This document shows positions 17,327 to 25,396 of a stretch of 64,000 nt of DNA, in pieces. The stretch's first letter is position 1. Every line of letters starts with the position of its first letter. This DNA is from Rhizobium sp. 9140 (lineage in GTDB: Bacteria; Pseudomonadota; Alphaproteobacteria; Rhizobiales; Rhizobiaceae). Both the position numbers and the translations under genes were made by a program. The stretch spans positions 1,057,501 through 1,121,500 of the forward strand of contig NZ_FJUR01000001.1 in assembly GCF_900067135.1 (NCBI RefSeq), in the 5' to 3' direction. Below the pieces are notes generated by a model. That model was given only the letters and a program-made list of their open reading frames with translations. It had not been told where the DNA came from and ran no database searches.

Positions 17327-19270
17327 TTAGCCGTCGATCCGCAGCACGCCATAAGCGCCGAGCCGAACGTCCCCGGTGCCGAGCTGTTCGCCTTTCAGCG
17401 GACCGACCGCAGCATCGATCATCGTCTCCGCATCCAGCCGAAAGGCCGATGCATCCGAAGCGATGCCGAGCGCGGACAGATCGAGTGTCTGCGGCAGCGG
17501 CGTCAGGTTGACGGCAAGGATCGTCCGGTCATCCCTTCTGTGCGCGCACATTGCGAGAACCGCATCCGGCCGGTTGGATGCAATGGTGGTGGCCTCCGCG
17601 CCGGCAAGACCCGCGAGCATGGCGACGGCATGAAACAGTGGTCGCCGCCCGCCTTCGGGAACGGGTTCGTTTGCGCCGGCGATCAGGCCGAACGAGCCTG
17701 TGAGAGCCGAAAGCGTTAGCTGATCGAGCCCGGCCGGTGCGACCGAGATGGCATAGCCGATGGCGTAGGCGGCGGCGAAAAGGCCGTTCTGGCGCGGGTC
17801 CCGGTTCGCCATCGGAATCCGGCTGCCATCCGGATTGTCCATCGTCCGGCTGCCATAGGGGTTCTGGCGCATGGGGATGGTGGACGGGCCAATGCGGTAG
17901 CGCCGGTCGCCATAGATCGCGCGCACCGAGCGGGTAATGAACGGCAGCGCCTCCAGCGTCTGCATGACGCTGCGGTCGTCCGCGGCATGCACGATCGGGT
18001 TGGTACAATGACTGATGAAATCGAGTGTTGCCGCCGGTACGCGCTTACGGTTCAGCTCGGTGAAGTAGCTGAGCATGCCGCCGCCGAGCATCTGCGACGG
18101 GAACACCGTGCGCGCAGCGGTATAAATATCTTCGAGCGGTGGACACGCCGGCCAGGCGCTGCCCGGCGGCGTCGATTGCCGGTCGACGGCGGGGGACACC
18201 ATGACGGCATCCGGCGCGAAACCTGCTCTGTCCATCGCCGCAGCCATCGCGCGGAGTTCATCAGCAAAAGGCTCCCCGCACGGCAGCGCGATCTCCAGCG
18301 TGGACAAACCCGGGTGTTGAGCCGTGAGAGCCACGAAGGCATCGAATACGCTGTCGTCATGACCCGCGAGCGGATCGACGTGGAAAAGCAGGGCCTGCGC
18401 CTTTGGGTCGAGGCCGGCCATCAGCATCGCCCGGGTTGCCGCGGCTTCTTCGGGGGTGACGATGAGCCCGATGGGCGGCAGCGGCTTTGCAGGGCCTTGC
18501 CCCGGCGTCAGCCGCGCAGGGCCGGCCGAGAGCGCGAAGGGGGAACCCGTACGGCGCGGTCGCTCGTCCACGATCTGCAACGTGATCTTCTGCACGACAT
18601 CGACGCCCGCCTCGATCCGGTAAGGCCAGGGCAAAGCGAGCGGGCGGACATAGGTCTTGTAGGAGGCATCCGACCAGTTGCGCTGGTCCTCCATCTCGAA
18701 CGTGTCGCCCTCCATCCGGCATTCGACGCTGACGCCCGGCAGAGCGTGATGCGTGATGGCGCGCATCTCCTTGAAGGGTTGCCAGGGTTCGATGAGGTCC
18801 GGCAGGACGGTGGCCTCGATGGTCCCGTCGACATGCTCAACGCGCACCGGCGTTCCCGCCACGCCGACGATCGGGTGGAGGACGCAGAAGCCGCAGCGAT
18901 TGGTCTCGAACCCCGTCCCGGATGATGCCGTGCCGGAAAAGCCGAGCCGACCTTGAGCGTCACCTTCGATACGGGCGTGGATGCCGAGCCGTGTCTCATG
19001 CGGGCCATGGCATAGCGCGCGGTAGGTGACGGTGAAACCGTCCGCGCGCTGGTTCACCACGAGGTCCTCGATGTCGGGATCACAGGTGCCCCAGTCACGA
19101 TCGCGCACGAGAAACGACACGGCGCGAAGCACCTCCACCCCGTCAAAGCGGATGTTGCGCAGCGCGCCGCCGGAAAGCTCTGCCGAAAGTCCTCCAGCCG
19201 CGAGCACACGGGAATCCGGCTCAGTGCGAACGGTGCCGGTCAGGCGAAAGGCGAGCGCGGTGTCCGTCAT
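17327..19270 (-). CDS. apnL: Probable D-apionate lactonase
   Basis: 647 residues with no signal peptide. The architecture looks three-part: an N-terminal beta-rich domain (to about 250), a TIM-barrel-like middle (GLIVTPEEAAATRAMLMAGL, then ALLFHVDPLAGHDDS and ISHCTNPIVHAADD), and a short beta C-terminal part. This agrees with the unusual large ApnL lactonases of apiose degradation described by Carter and colleagues (2018). Its ATG overlaps the stop of the apiose-dehydrogenase-like gene by 4 bp, so the two are translationally coupled. Kinase and RuBisCO-like genes lie just upstream. It would hydrolyse apionolactone to D-apionate. The call depends on context plus recall of the family. Confidence 0.72.
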   Translation of the reverse strand: MTDTALAFRLTGTVRTEPDSRVLAAGGLSAELSGGALRNIRFDGVEVLRAVSFLVRDRDWGTCDPDIEDLVVNQRADGFTVTYRALCHGPHETRLGIHARIEGDAQGRLGFSGTASSGTGFETNRCGFCVLHPIVGVAGTPVRVEHVDGTIEATVLPDLIEPWQPFKEMRAITHHALPGVSVECRMEGDTFEMEDQRNWSDASYKTYVRPLALPWPYRIEAGVDVVQKITLQIVDERPRRTGSPFALSAGPARLTPGQGPAKPLPPIGLIVTPEEAAATRAMLMAGLDPKAQALLFHVDPLAGHDDSVFDAFVALTAQHPGLSTLEIALPCGEPFADELRAMAAAMDRAGFAPDAVMVSPAVDRQSTPPGSAWPACPPLEDIYTAARTVFPSQMLGGGMLSYFTELNRKRVPAATLDFISHCTNPIVHAADDRSVMQTLEALPFITRSVRAIYGDRRYRIGPSTIPMRQNPYGSRTMDNPDGSRIPMANRDPRQNGLFAAAYAIGYAISVAPAGLDQLTLSALTGSFGLIAGANEPVPEGGRRPLFHAVAMLAGLAGAEATTIASNRPDAVLAMCAHRRDDRTILAVNLTPLPQTLDLSALGIASDASAFRLDAETMIDAAVGPLKGEQLGTGDVRLGAYGVLRIDG

Positions 19271-20301
19271 GCGATCAGCGGTCCGATGGCGACGGGCTGC
19301 AGCGTTGCGGCACTTTCATAAGCCGCCTCCACCAGTGCAAAGGTCTTCAGATTGTCGGCGCCGGAGGTCGATGTTTCCGCGCCGCTTGCCAGTTTCTCCG
19401 TCCAGTGCTGCTGGATGGCAAGAACGCTTTCCTGGATATTGTGCCACGGGCGGGATGCCCAGGGGAGGAGAGCCGGTGACACATCGCGGATCTCCGTGCC
19501 GGACGCATTGGTGATCTCCAGCCGGTACCCTTGCATCAGCCGCAGCGAGCCTTCGGTCCCGTCCAGTTCGATCAGCGTCTCGGGGAAGGGCTCGACGGCA
19601 ACCTTCGTCGCATAGCTGACATCCACGACCGAAGTCGCGCCGTTCTCGTGATCGAGCAGGATCGTCGCGACATCCTCGCCCTTGATCGCAGGATTGACGC
19701 GCTTGGTGCGGGCAGTCAGCGTCGTGACGTCGCCCAGAATGTAGCGGGCGATGTCGAGCGTGTGGATACCCAGATCCTCAATGATGAAGCGCGCGCCTTC
19801 GGCCAGATAGGGCTGGCCCGAGAACACGTCGTAGCCGGAGCGGAACGAGAAGCGACCCCAGAACGGCGTGCCGATCTGCGCAGCATCCAGCGCCTTCCGC
19901 ACCGCCTGGACCGGCGTTTGCCAGCGAAAATTCTCGTGAATCATCAGGGGAACGCCCGCCGCATCGCATGCGGCGACCATGGCTTTGGCATCGGCGAGCG
20001 TCGGCGCAAACGGCTTCTGGCAGATGACCGGCAGACGGTGCGAAGCCGCCATCTCCACCAGCGCGCGGTGGCTGTTGACCGTGGTGGCGATGTCAACGAA
20101 ATCGAAGCCGCCATCCGCCATCATCTGCGCGGCGTCGCTATAGCGGCGCGCGATCGCGAACTGATCGCCGACGATTCGCAGGCGCTCCGGGTCGCGGTCG
20201 CAAATGGCGATGATCTCGGCGCCCTGCACATCCTGCCAGGCATGCATCTGGTTGACGGCAAAGAAGCCGCAACCGATCAGCGCTCCTCGAAAACTCGGCA
20301 T
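19267..20301 (-). CDS. apsD: Gfo/Idh/MocA oxidoreductase, probable D-apiose dehydrogenase
   Basis: 344 residues from the ATG at 20301, with AAGGAC 7 bases upstream. The Rossmann motif is GALIGCGFFAVNQMH; the catalytic-type Lys is in VICQKPFAPTLADAK, and the His/Asp pair in EDLGIHTLDIARYIL. In D-apiose pathways a member of this family oxidises D-apiose to apionolactone using NAD+. It is coupled to the lactonase gene downstream. An 83-bp gap after oiaK holds a copy of the putative regulator site (20371), so the apsD-apnL pair may have its own promoter. Confidence 0.75.
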   Translation of the reverse strand: MPSFRGALIGCGFFAVNQMHAWQDVQGAEIIAICDRDPERLRIVGDQFAIARRYSDAAQMMADGGFDFVDIATTVNSHRALVEMAASHRLPVICQKPFAPTLADAKAMVAACDAAGVPLMIHENFRWQTPVQAVRKALDAAQIGTPFWGRFSFRSGYDVFSGQPYLAEGARFIIEDLGIHTLDIARYILGDVTTLTARTKRVNPAIKGEDVATILLDHENGATSVVDVSYATKVAVEPFPETLIELDGTEGSLRLMQGYRLEITNASGTEIRDVSPALLPWASRPWHNIQESVLAIQQHWTEKLASGAETSTSGADNLKTFALVEAAYESAATLQPVAIGPLIA

Positions 20302-20370
20302 GGTCAATGTCCTTGAAAATTGTCGTTCACGGTCCAGCCCGGCCAATCAGGTCAGGCTATGTAAGGGCGA

Positions 20371-20391
20371 CTGGTATAATGAGTCAACCAG
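20371..20391 (-). promoter_or_regulatory. Second copy of the NanR-like operator, upstream of apsD
   Basis: CTGGTATAATGAGTCAACCAG. The first 14 bases are identical to 23037-23050 in front of the RuBisCO-like gene, and the ends TGGT/ACCA form a partial palindrome. The site overlaps the oiaK stop codon and lies 70-90 bp upstream of the apsD ATG. It is the likely second target of the GntR regulator at 23200. Confidence 0.6.
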
Positions 20392-21727
20392 CCGAAGTCG
20401 CGCGCCCGTCGCGGATTTGGGCGAAGTAGCCGTCGCGTCCTACCTGTCCGCCCTTCAACGCAATCTGCAGTCCATTGGTCGGTGCATGCAGGCCGTGAGC
20501 GGTGCAGAGTGGCGATCCCGGCGTTTCCGGCAGCGGCAGCAGGGTTGTGAGGGCATCGACCTTCAGGGCGCCGAGCGCATGGCTTGACGTGTCGCCGCCT
20601 GCGATGACGGCCCGGCCAAGACCTTGCGTTTCGATGAGGTGCAGGAGAATCCGGCCAAGCATCTGACCCAAACGATGCCGGCTGCCGGCCACCCGGTCGA
20701 TCTCGCCGCCACGATCGGCCTGCGGACCGAGGGCCGTGTGAAGGATGACGCTGCGGCCGGCTGCAAGGCTCGTCTGCGCATTCCGGATTGCGTGCTCGAT
20801 GACACGTTCGCCGTCCTCCCCGAGAAGAGCGAGAGGATCAAGTGGCACGCCGTCGAAGCCGTCGGCGCCTGTTGCCTGCCGGATCTGCCGCTCCGTGGTC
20901 GGCGAGACGCTGCCAGAGACGACCGCGATCCGGTCTGCCTTGCCGGGGGACGGAAAGTCGCGTGCGCCCTTGACCAGTCCTGCGGCGCGCCAAGCGTGGA
21001 GGAGCGCATATTCGACGCCCGACGATCCCGCCATGAACCGCGAACCGTGGTTGGCAAGCCGCAGAAGTTGCGCGCCTGCCGCCTTCTGTGTCTCCGGTCC
21101 CTCCACGTCCAGCATCAGAATGCCGTCGCCGGCAAGCGTTGCGGCGCGCGCATCGACTTGCGCATCCGTGAGTATGGTAAGATCGACCAGCGCAACCGGC
21201 AGGCTTGTCTGGTGCCCGAGATGCTGCGTGAGATCGGCCTCGTTCATCGGCGTCACCGGATGCCGGCTCATGACCGGATGGCGGTCGATCCGATAGACCT
21301 CACCGTGATAGCCGGCGAACAAATGGCCGAAGGCGGTGTAGCGCTTGAGTTGCGGCGCCCCGACGACAAGGGGTGCGAGGCTCTGCCCGAAGACATCGAG
21401 CCCGATCTCGATCGCCCGGCCGATATTGCCGACCGCAGGGGCCGAATCGAAGGTCGAGCAAACCTTATAGTGAGAGACGGTCGCCTCCAGCCCTTTCAGC
21501 CATTGGAAGACCGGCGTCAGGTGTTCATCCATCCAAGCCGGGGTTTCGCTGCGGCTGGTGCCGGCAAGGCCGATGGCGCGGCAATGGGCAAAGCGCTGCA
21601 ACAGCGCGTCGTCGGGAATGCGCAGGAAGAGCACGGTTTCCACGCCATGGGAGGCCAGCGCCTCCATGACGTCCGTCGAGCCGGTAAAATCGTCGCCGTA
21701 ATAGCTCAGAAGCAGGGGTGCCGCCAT
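20384..21727 (-). CDS. oiaK: Four-carbon acid sugar kinase family (DUF1537), probable 3-oxo-isoapionate kinase
   Basis: 447 residues from the ATG at 21727; an ATG three codons earlier is possible and would overlap the previous gene. The N-terminal motif SYYGDDFTGSTDVMEAL is the DUF1537 substrate loop (usually DDxTGA). The C-terminal VIAGGDTSSHALGAL is the ATP-site GG[DE]TS motif. Family members phosphorylate C4-C5 sugar acids. Lying between a RuBisCO-like gene and apsD, the best match is OiaK, which makes 3-oxo-isoapionate-4-phosphate, the substrate of the RuBisCO-like enzyme. Confidence 0.78.
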   Translation of the reverse strand: MAAPLLLSYYGDDFTGSTDVMEALASHGVETVLFLRIPDDALLQRFAHCRAIGLAGTSRSETPAWMDEHLTPVFQWLKGLEATVSHYKVCSTFDSAPAVGNIGRAIEIGLDVFGQSLAPLVVGAPQLKRYTAFGHLFAGYHGEVYRIDRHPVMSRHPVTPMNEADLTQHLGHQTSLPVALVDLTILTDAQVDARAATLAGDGILMLDVEGPETQKAAGAQLLRLANHGSRFMAGSSGVEYALLHAWRAAGLVKGARDFPSPGKADRIAVVSGSVSPTTERQIRQATGADGFDGVPLDPLALLGEDGERVIEHAIRNAQTSLAAGRSVILHTALGPQADRGGEIDRVAGSRHRLGQMLGRILLHLIETQGLGRAVIAGGDTSSHALGALKVDALTTLLPLPETPGSPLCTAHGLHAPTNGLQIALKGGQVGRDGYFAQIRDGRATSAG

Positions 21728-21728
21728 G

Positions 21729-22982
21729 TCAGCCATCCTTCCCGCCGAAGGTCTTCAGGGATGCGGCAAGCTCGGGATGGTCGAGAGCATAGGTTTCGAG
21801 CGGGATGTCGGCAACGGCGGCCTCCCAGGCCTGTTGCACGGCATGCACGCCCGCGGCCGGTCCCCCGGGATGGCTGACGATGCCGCCGCCGCAGAGGTAG
21901 AGAAGATCGGTCGTGCGGCCGGTGCGACGATAGGTTTCCGGCGCCTGCCCGCCCCATTGCCCGGACCCGGCAACCGGAAGCGGGCAATCCGCAGGCGAAA
22001 AGAGCGGCGTGGATACGGCCTTGAAGGATTCGACGAAGCTCTCGTCCGGCTCCCAGTATTTCACGCCGATGCCGTTGATCTGAAACTGATCGACGCCGAG
22101 CAGCCGCCAGAACTGCTGCCAGACCTTGAAGTCGAAGCCGATGCCGGGATGCCGCGTGAGGACGTCCCAGCCGTTGCGGTGCGCATGCAGCACGAGGCCG
22201 GAGCGCTTGCGCAGGAAGGCCATGCCGCCCATGCCGATCGAGTTGATGTTGACGACGGCGCAATTGCCGCCGGCGCCGAGCACCATATCGTGGTTGCGCA
22301 TCATCTCGTCGGGGTCCGTATGCGAGATACCGAAGGCGTACATGATTTTCTTGCCGGTCTTCTGCTCATGGTCGAGGATCAGAGGCATGATGGCCGCGAC
22401 ACGCTCCTTGAGCGGCGAATAGGCCGGGCTCATCAGCTTCTCGTCGTCCTTGATGAAATCGACGCCCGAGCCGATCAGTTCGCCGACCAGTTCCGCCGTT
22501 TCCATGGGTCGAAGCCCGAGCGCCGGCTTGACGATGGTACCGATGATCGGCCGGCCCTCGACGCCCGTCAGCCGCCGGCTGCCCGGCAGGCCGAACTGGG
22601 GGCCGGGATAGGCGGCACCATATTCCGGCGGCAGCTTGAGGTCCACGACGCGAAGCCCTGTCATGCCTTTGATGGAGAAGATGCCGCCGATGGCGATCGT
22701 CATCAGCGCCGAGAGGTCCGTGCCCACGGCGTCGAGCGGAAAGGCGATGTCCACATCGGCCCGGTGAATGGTTCCGTGATCCGATGGCACCTCCGGCCAG
22801 CTCGGCGTCTTGGCGGGCTCAAGCGGCCGGATCGCGATCACCCGGGCGGCAACCCGGGCCTTCAGTTCTTCCGTTTCACCCGGCACCGGCACGAAGGTCC
22901 CCGTCGACTGGTCGCTGGCGATTTTGGCAGCCATGGCCTCGACGCTTCCCGTCGTCTCGATGCGATAGGTCACCGTGATCAT
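21729..22982 (-). CDS. RuBisCO-like protein, probable 3-oxo-isoapionate-4-phosphate decarboxylase or transcarboxylase/hydrolase (OiaC/OiaX)
   Basis: 417 residues from the ATG at 22982, with GGAGGAG upstream. The RuBisCO large-chain fold is recognisable. IGTIVKPALGL carries K152 (matching K175); a second Lys usual in true RuBisCO (KPKLGL) is Ala here. DFIKDDEKL carries the carbamylation Lys K178 with D180 and E181. Also seen are HAHRNGW (266-271), a Lys in GIGVKYW, and the phosphate loops AGSGQWGG and CGGGIVSHPGG. It is therefore not a CO2-fixing enzyme. With oiaK, apsD and apnL next to it, it should act on 3-oxo-isoapionate-4-phosphate, either by decarboxylation (OiaC) or by transcarboxylation and hydrolysis (OiaX). 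The sequence alone does not tell me which. Confidence 0.83.
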   Translation of the reverse strand: MITVTYRIETTGSVEAMAAKIASDQSTGTFVPVPGETEELKARVAARVIAIRPLEPAKTPSWPEVPSDHGTIHRADVDIAFPLDAVGTDLSALMTIAIGGIFSIKGMTGLRVVDLKLPPEYGAAYPGPQFGLPGSRRLTGVEGRPIIGTIVKPALGLRPMETAELVGELIGSGVDFIKDDEKLMSPAYSPLKERVAAIMPLILDHEQKTGKKIMYAFGISHTDPDEMMRNHDMVLGAGGNCAVVNINSIGMGGMAFLRKRSGLVLHAHRNGWDVLTRHPGIGFDFKVWQQFWRLLGVDQFQINGIGVKYWEPDESFVESFKAVSTPLFSPADCPLPVAGSGQWGGQAPETYRRTGRTTDLLYLCGGGIVSHPGGPAAGVHAVQQAWEAAVADIPLETYALDHPELAASLKTFGGKDG

Positions 22983-23036
22983 CGGCTTCTCCTCCCCGTC
23001 TCGACCTGCCGGCTCCGGCAGATCGTCGTTGATGAA

Positions 23037-23055
23037 CTGGTATAATGAGTATAAC
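23037..23055. promoter_or_regulatory. NanR-like operator between the RuBisCO-like gene and its regulator
   Basis: CTGGTATAATGAGTATAAC holds two GTATA units 9 bp apart, much like the tandem GGTATA sites of E. coli NanR. It lies 55 bp upstream of the RuBisCO-like ATG and about 145 bp upstream of the divergent regulator gene. Fourteen bases recur at 20371. Confidence 0.65.
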
Positions 23056-23199
23056 AATGACGCAAGTATCGATGACCGGAAAATGCACAGAAGCAGCAGC
23101 CGTTGCGACAGGGGAGAAAGCGAGGCGCGGACGCGTTTCCCTTTTCCAAGCGCGTTGCGGCATGCGAAGATGCAGGATCGAACAAATATCTGGAACCTC

Positions 23200-23913
23200 A
23201 TGAGCCAGCCGACCGAAACCATCACGCGCCGAAAACTGTCCGACGAGGTCTTTTCCCGCTTGCAGGCGATGATCACGTCCGGCGAACTGAACCCAGGCGA
23301 CGAAATGCCCTCCGAACGGGAGCTGATGGAGCGCTTCGGCGTCGGGCGGCCGGCGATCCGCGAGGCGATGCAGGCACTGGCCAATATGGGCCTCGTCGTC
23401 ATCTCGCATGGGGAACGCGCCCGGGTGTTGGAGCTTACAGCCCGGTCGATCCTGCGTCAGGTGGATACGACCGCCCAGATGATGCTCGCGAAATCCTCCG
23501 ACACGCTGGAGCACCTGAAGAGCGCGCGCATTTTCTTCGAGCGGGGCATGGCGCGGGAAGCCGCAGTGAAGGCCACCGAAGCCGATATTGCAGACCTCAA
23601 CGCGATCCTCGGTCGGCAGGCGGCGGCACTGGACGATGCCGCCGCCTTCATCGCGGCCGACATGGAGTTTCACAGCCGTATCGCCCGCATCTCCGGTAAT
23701 CCCATCTATATCGCCGTCAGCGAAGCCATGCTCGCCTGGTTGCGCGGCTACCACACGCATATGCTGATCTGGACCGGCAAGGAAACCGTGACGCTCTCCG
23801 AGCACCAATCCATCATCGACTGCATCGTCGCCCGAGACGCCGATGCAACGGAGCAGGCCATGCTGCGCCACCTCGAACGCTCCCGCGCGCTCTATGCGTC
23901 GAAGGACTCTTAA
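23200..23913 (+). CDS. GntR-family regulator, FadR/NanR type
   Basis: 237 residues from the ATG at 23200; an ATG at 23170 is also possible, and neither has a good ribosome site. The winged helix covers about residues 10-75: RRKLSDEVFSRLQAMITSGE, then PSERELMERFGVGRPAIREA. The C-terminal FCD domain has the metal-ligand pattern with DMEFHSRIARISGN and a later His in LSEHQSII. The N-terminus and operator type resemble E. coli NanR. It is divergent from the RuBisCO-like gene and most likely represses the apiose-type cluster, with a pathway intermediate as the inducer. Confidence 0.83.
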   Translation: MSQPTETITRRKLSDEVFSRLQAMITSGELNPGDEMPSERELMERFGVGRPAIREAMQALANMGLVVISHGERARVLELTARSILRQVDTTAQMMLAKSSDTLEHLKSARIFFERGMAREAAVKATEADIADLNAILGRQAAALDDAAAFIAADMEFHSRIARISGNPIYIAVSEAMLAWLRGYHTHMLIWTGKETVTLSEHQSIIDCIVARDADATEQAMLRHLERSRALYASKDS

Positions 23914-24088
23914 ACACCGACGCATCTTAATGTTCGTCTGACCTTTCGGAAATCGGACTGAAAACGATTCCGGTTTGGCGGAATATGCAGTAGAACCCGA
24001 CACCCTCGAACAATTTCTTGCCGTTCCGTTTCGAAGCCGAGGGGCCGGGACTGCAGCATCATGACGACGGGGACAGGGAGTGGCGGAC

Positions 24089-25309
24089 ATGGACTCAGGC
24101 GAAATGGCACGCATCTCCGCATGGCTGACGACGCAGGGTCTCAAGGGCTCCGACGAGATGGAGATCATGCGCGGCTTCTGCGAGCACCTGCGCGAGGCCG
24201 GGCTGCCGCTTGACAGGGGGCTCGCGCTCATCGACACCCTCCACCCGGTCTATGAAGGGCGTGCCTTTCAGTGGGACAGCCGTGAGCCGGGCAAGGGTAT
24301 GTTCGAATACGGCCCGACGAACGAAGGCGTCTCCGAGGAAAACTGGAAGCGCTCGCCGTTCTACCACCTGCGCGAAACCAACGGCAACGAGCTGCGCCGC
24401 CGGATCGGCTTCGGCGATCCCACCGATTTCTATGCGCTGGACACGCTGCTGGCGGACGGTCATCGCGACTATATCGCCATGATCCACCGCTTCTCGCCGG
24501 ACGCCCATATCGGCGATATGGACTGTTTCTATTCGCACTGGACGACGGTCGACGAGGGTGGTTTTTCGGATAAGGGGGTCGATGCGCTGCGCTCGCTGGT
24601 GCCCGTCCTCGCCCTTGCCATCAAGGCAGGATCGCTGAGCCGCGTCACGCGGACGATTGCCGAAGTCTATCTCGGCGAAGACGCCGCAAGTCACGTGCTG
24701 GAAGGCCGCATCACCCGGGGCAAGGCCGAGCGGATTTCGGCGGTGCTCTGGTTTTCCGACCTGCAGAACTACACCCGCATCACCGAAAGCCTCGCCCCGG
24801 ACGAGATTATTCCGTTCCTCAACGATTACGCCGATGCGGTCATCACCTCCATCCACGAGGCCGGGGGTAATGTGCTGAAACTGATCGGCGACGGCACGCT
24901 CGCGATCTTCAAGGCGGAGGAGCGGGAGGACGCCTGTCGTCGGGCGCTGGACGCCGAACGGCGCCTGCGGGGCAAGCTCGCCGATCTCAACGCACGCCGT
25001 GCCATGGAAGGCCGCCCGACAACGGAAGTCTATCTCGGCTTGCATATCGGGGACGTCTTCTACGGCAATATCGGCAGCGCCGACCGCCTCGATTTCACGG
25101 TCATCGGACCCGCCGTCAACGAGGTCAGCCGCATCGCCTCGCTTTGCCGTTTCGTCGATCGCACGGTCGTCATGTCCTCGCCCTTTGTGGCCGCGGCACC
25201 GCCGCCGGGCGACAGGGAGGTGGTCTCCATCGGCCGATACGCGTTGCGGGGCGTGAAGCTGGCGCAGGAACTCTTCACGCTCATGCCGATGCCGGACGCA
25301 GACGCGTGA
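24089..25309 (+). CDS. Class III adenylate/guanylate cyclase
   Basis: 406 residues from the ATG at 24089, with AGGGAG 8 bases upstream; a GTG at 24080 is the alternative. The N-terminal half (about 200 residues) is a soluble domain I do not recognise, of the kind common in rhizobial cyclases. The C-terminal catalytic domain shows both metal aspartates, in WFSDLQNYTRITES and LIGDGTLAIFK. It also shows the transition-state region FTVIGPAVNEVSRI with Asn and Arg. It should make cyclic nucleotide, probably cAMP, in the cytoplasm. Rhizobia carry many such genes, each tied to an unknown signal. The capsule locus begins 87 bp downstream. Confidence 0.87.
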   Translation: MDSGEMARISAWLTTQGLKGSDEMEIMRGFCEHLREAGLPLDRGLALIDTLHPVYEGRAFQWDSREPGKGMFEYGPTNEGVSEENWKRSPFYHLRETNGNELRRRIGFGDPTDFYALDTLLADGHRDYIAMIHRFSPDAHIGDMDCFYSHWTTVDEGGFSDKGVDALRSLVPVLALAIKAGSLSRVTRTIAEVYLGEDAASHVLEGRITRGKAERISAVLWFSDLQNYTRITESLAPDEIIPFLNDYADAVITSIHEAGGNVLKLIGDGTLAIFKAEEREDACRRALDAERRLRGKLADLNARRAMEGRPTTEVYLGLHIGDVFYGNIGSADRLDFTVIGPAVNEVSRIASLCRFVDRTVVMSSPFVAAAPPPGDREVVSIGRYALRGVKLAQELFTLMPMPDADA

Positions 25310-25396
25310 ACCACACGCAGGAAACCTCCGGTTTCCGAAGTATCCGTTCCATAGAACCGCCGAGCCATTGAGGGTCGGAACGAGGAAGATCGACAG

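Noticed and set aside
15738..17330. 530-codon open frame on the plus strand opposite ggt
   Set aside because: It lies antisense to a complete, motif-rich gamma-glutamyltransferase; the long frame is a by-product of GC-rich codon use.
21729..22982. Calling the RuBisCO-like gene a CO2-fixing RuBisCO or an MtnW-type enolase
   Set aside because: A second active-site Lys is replaced and no prk, cbb or methionine-salvage genes are near; the neighbours point to apiose metabolism.
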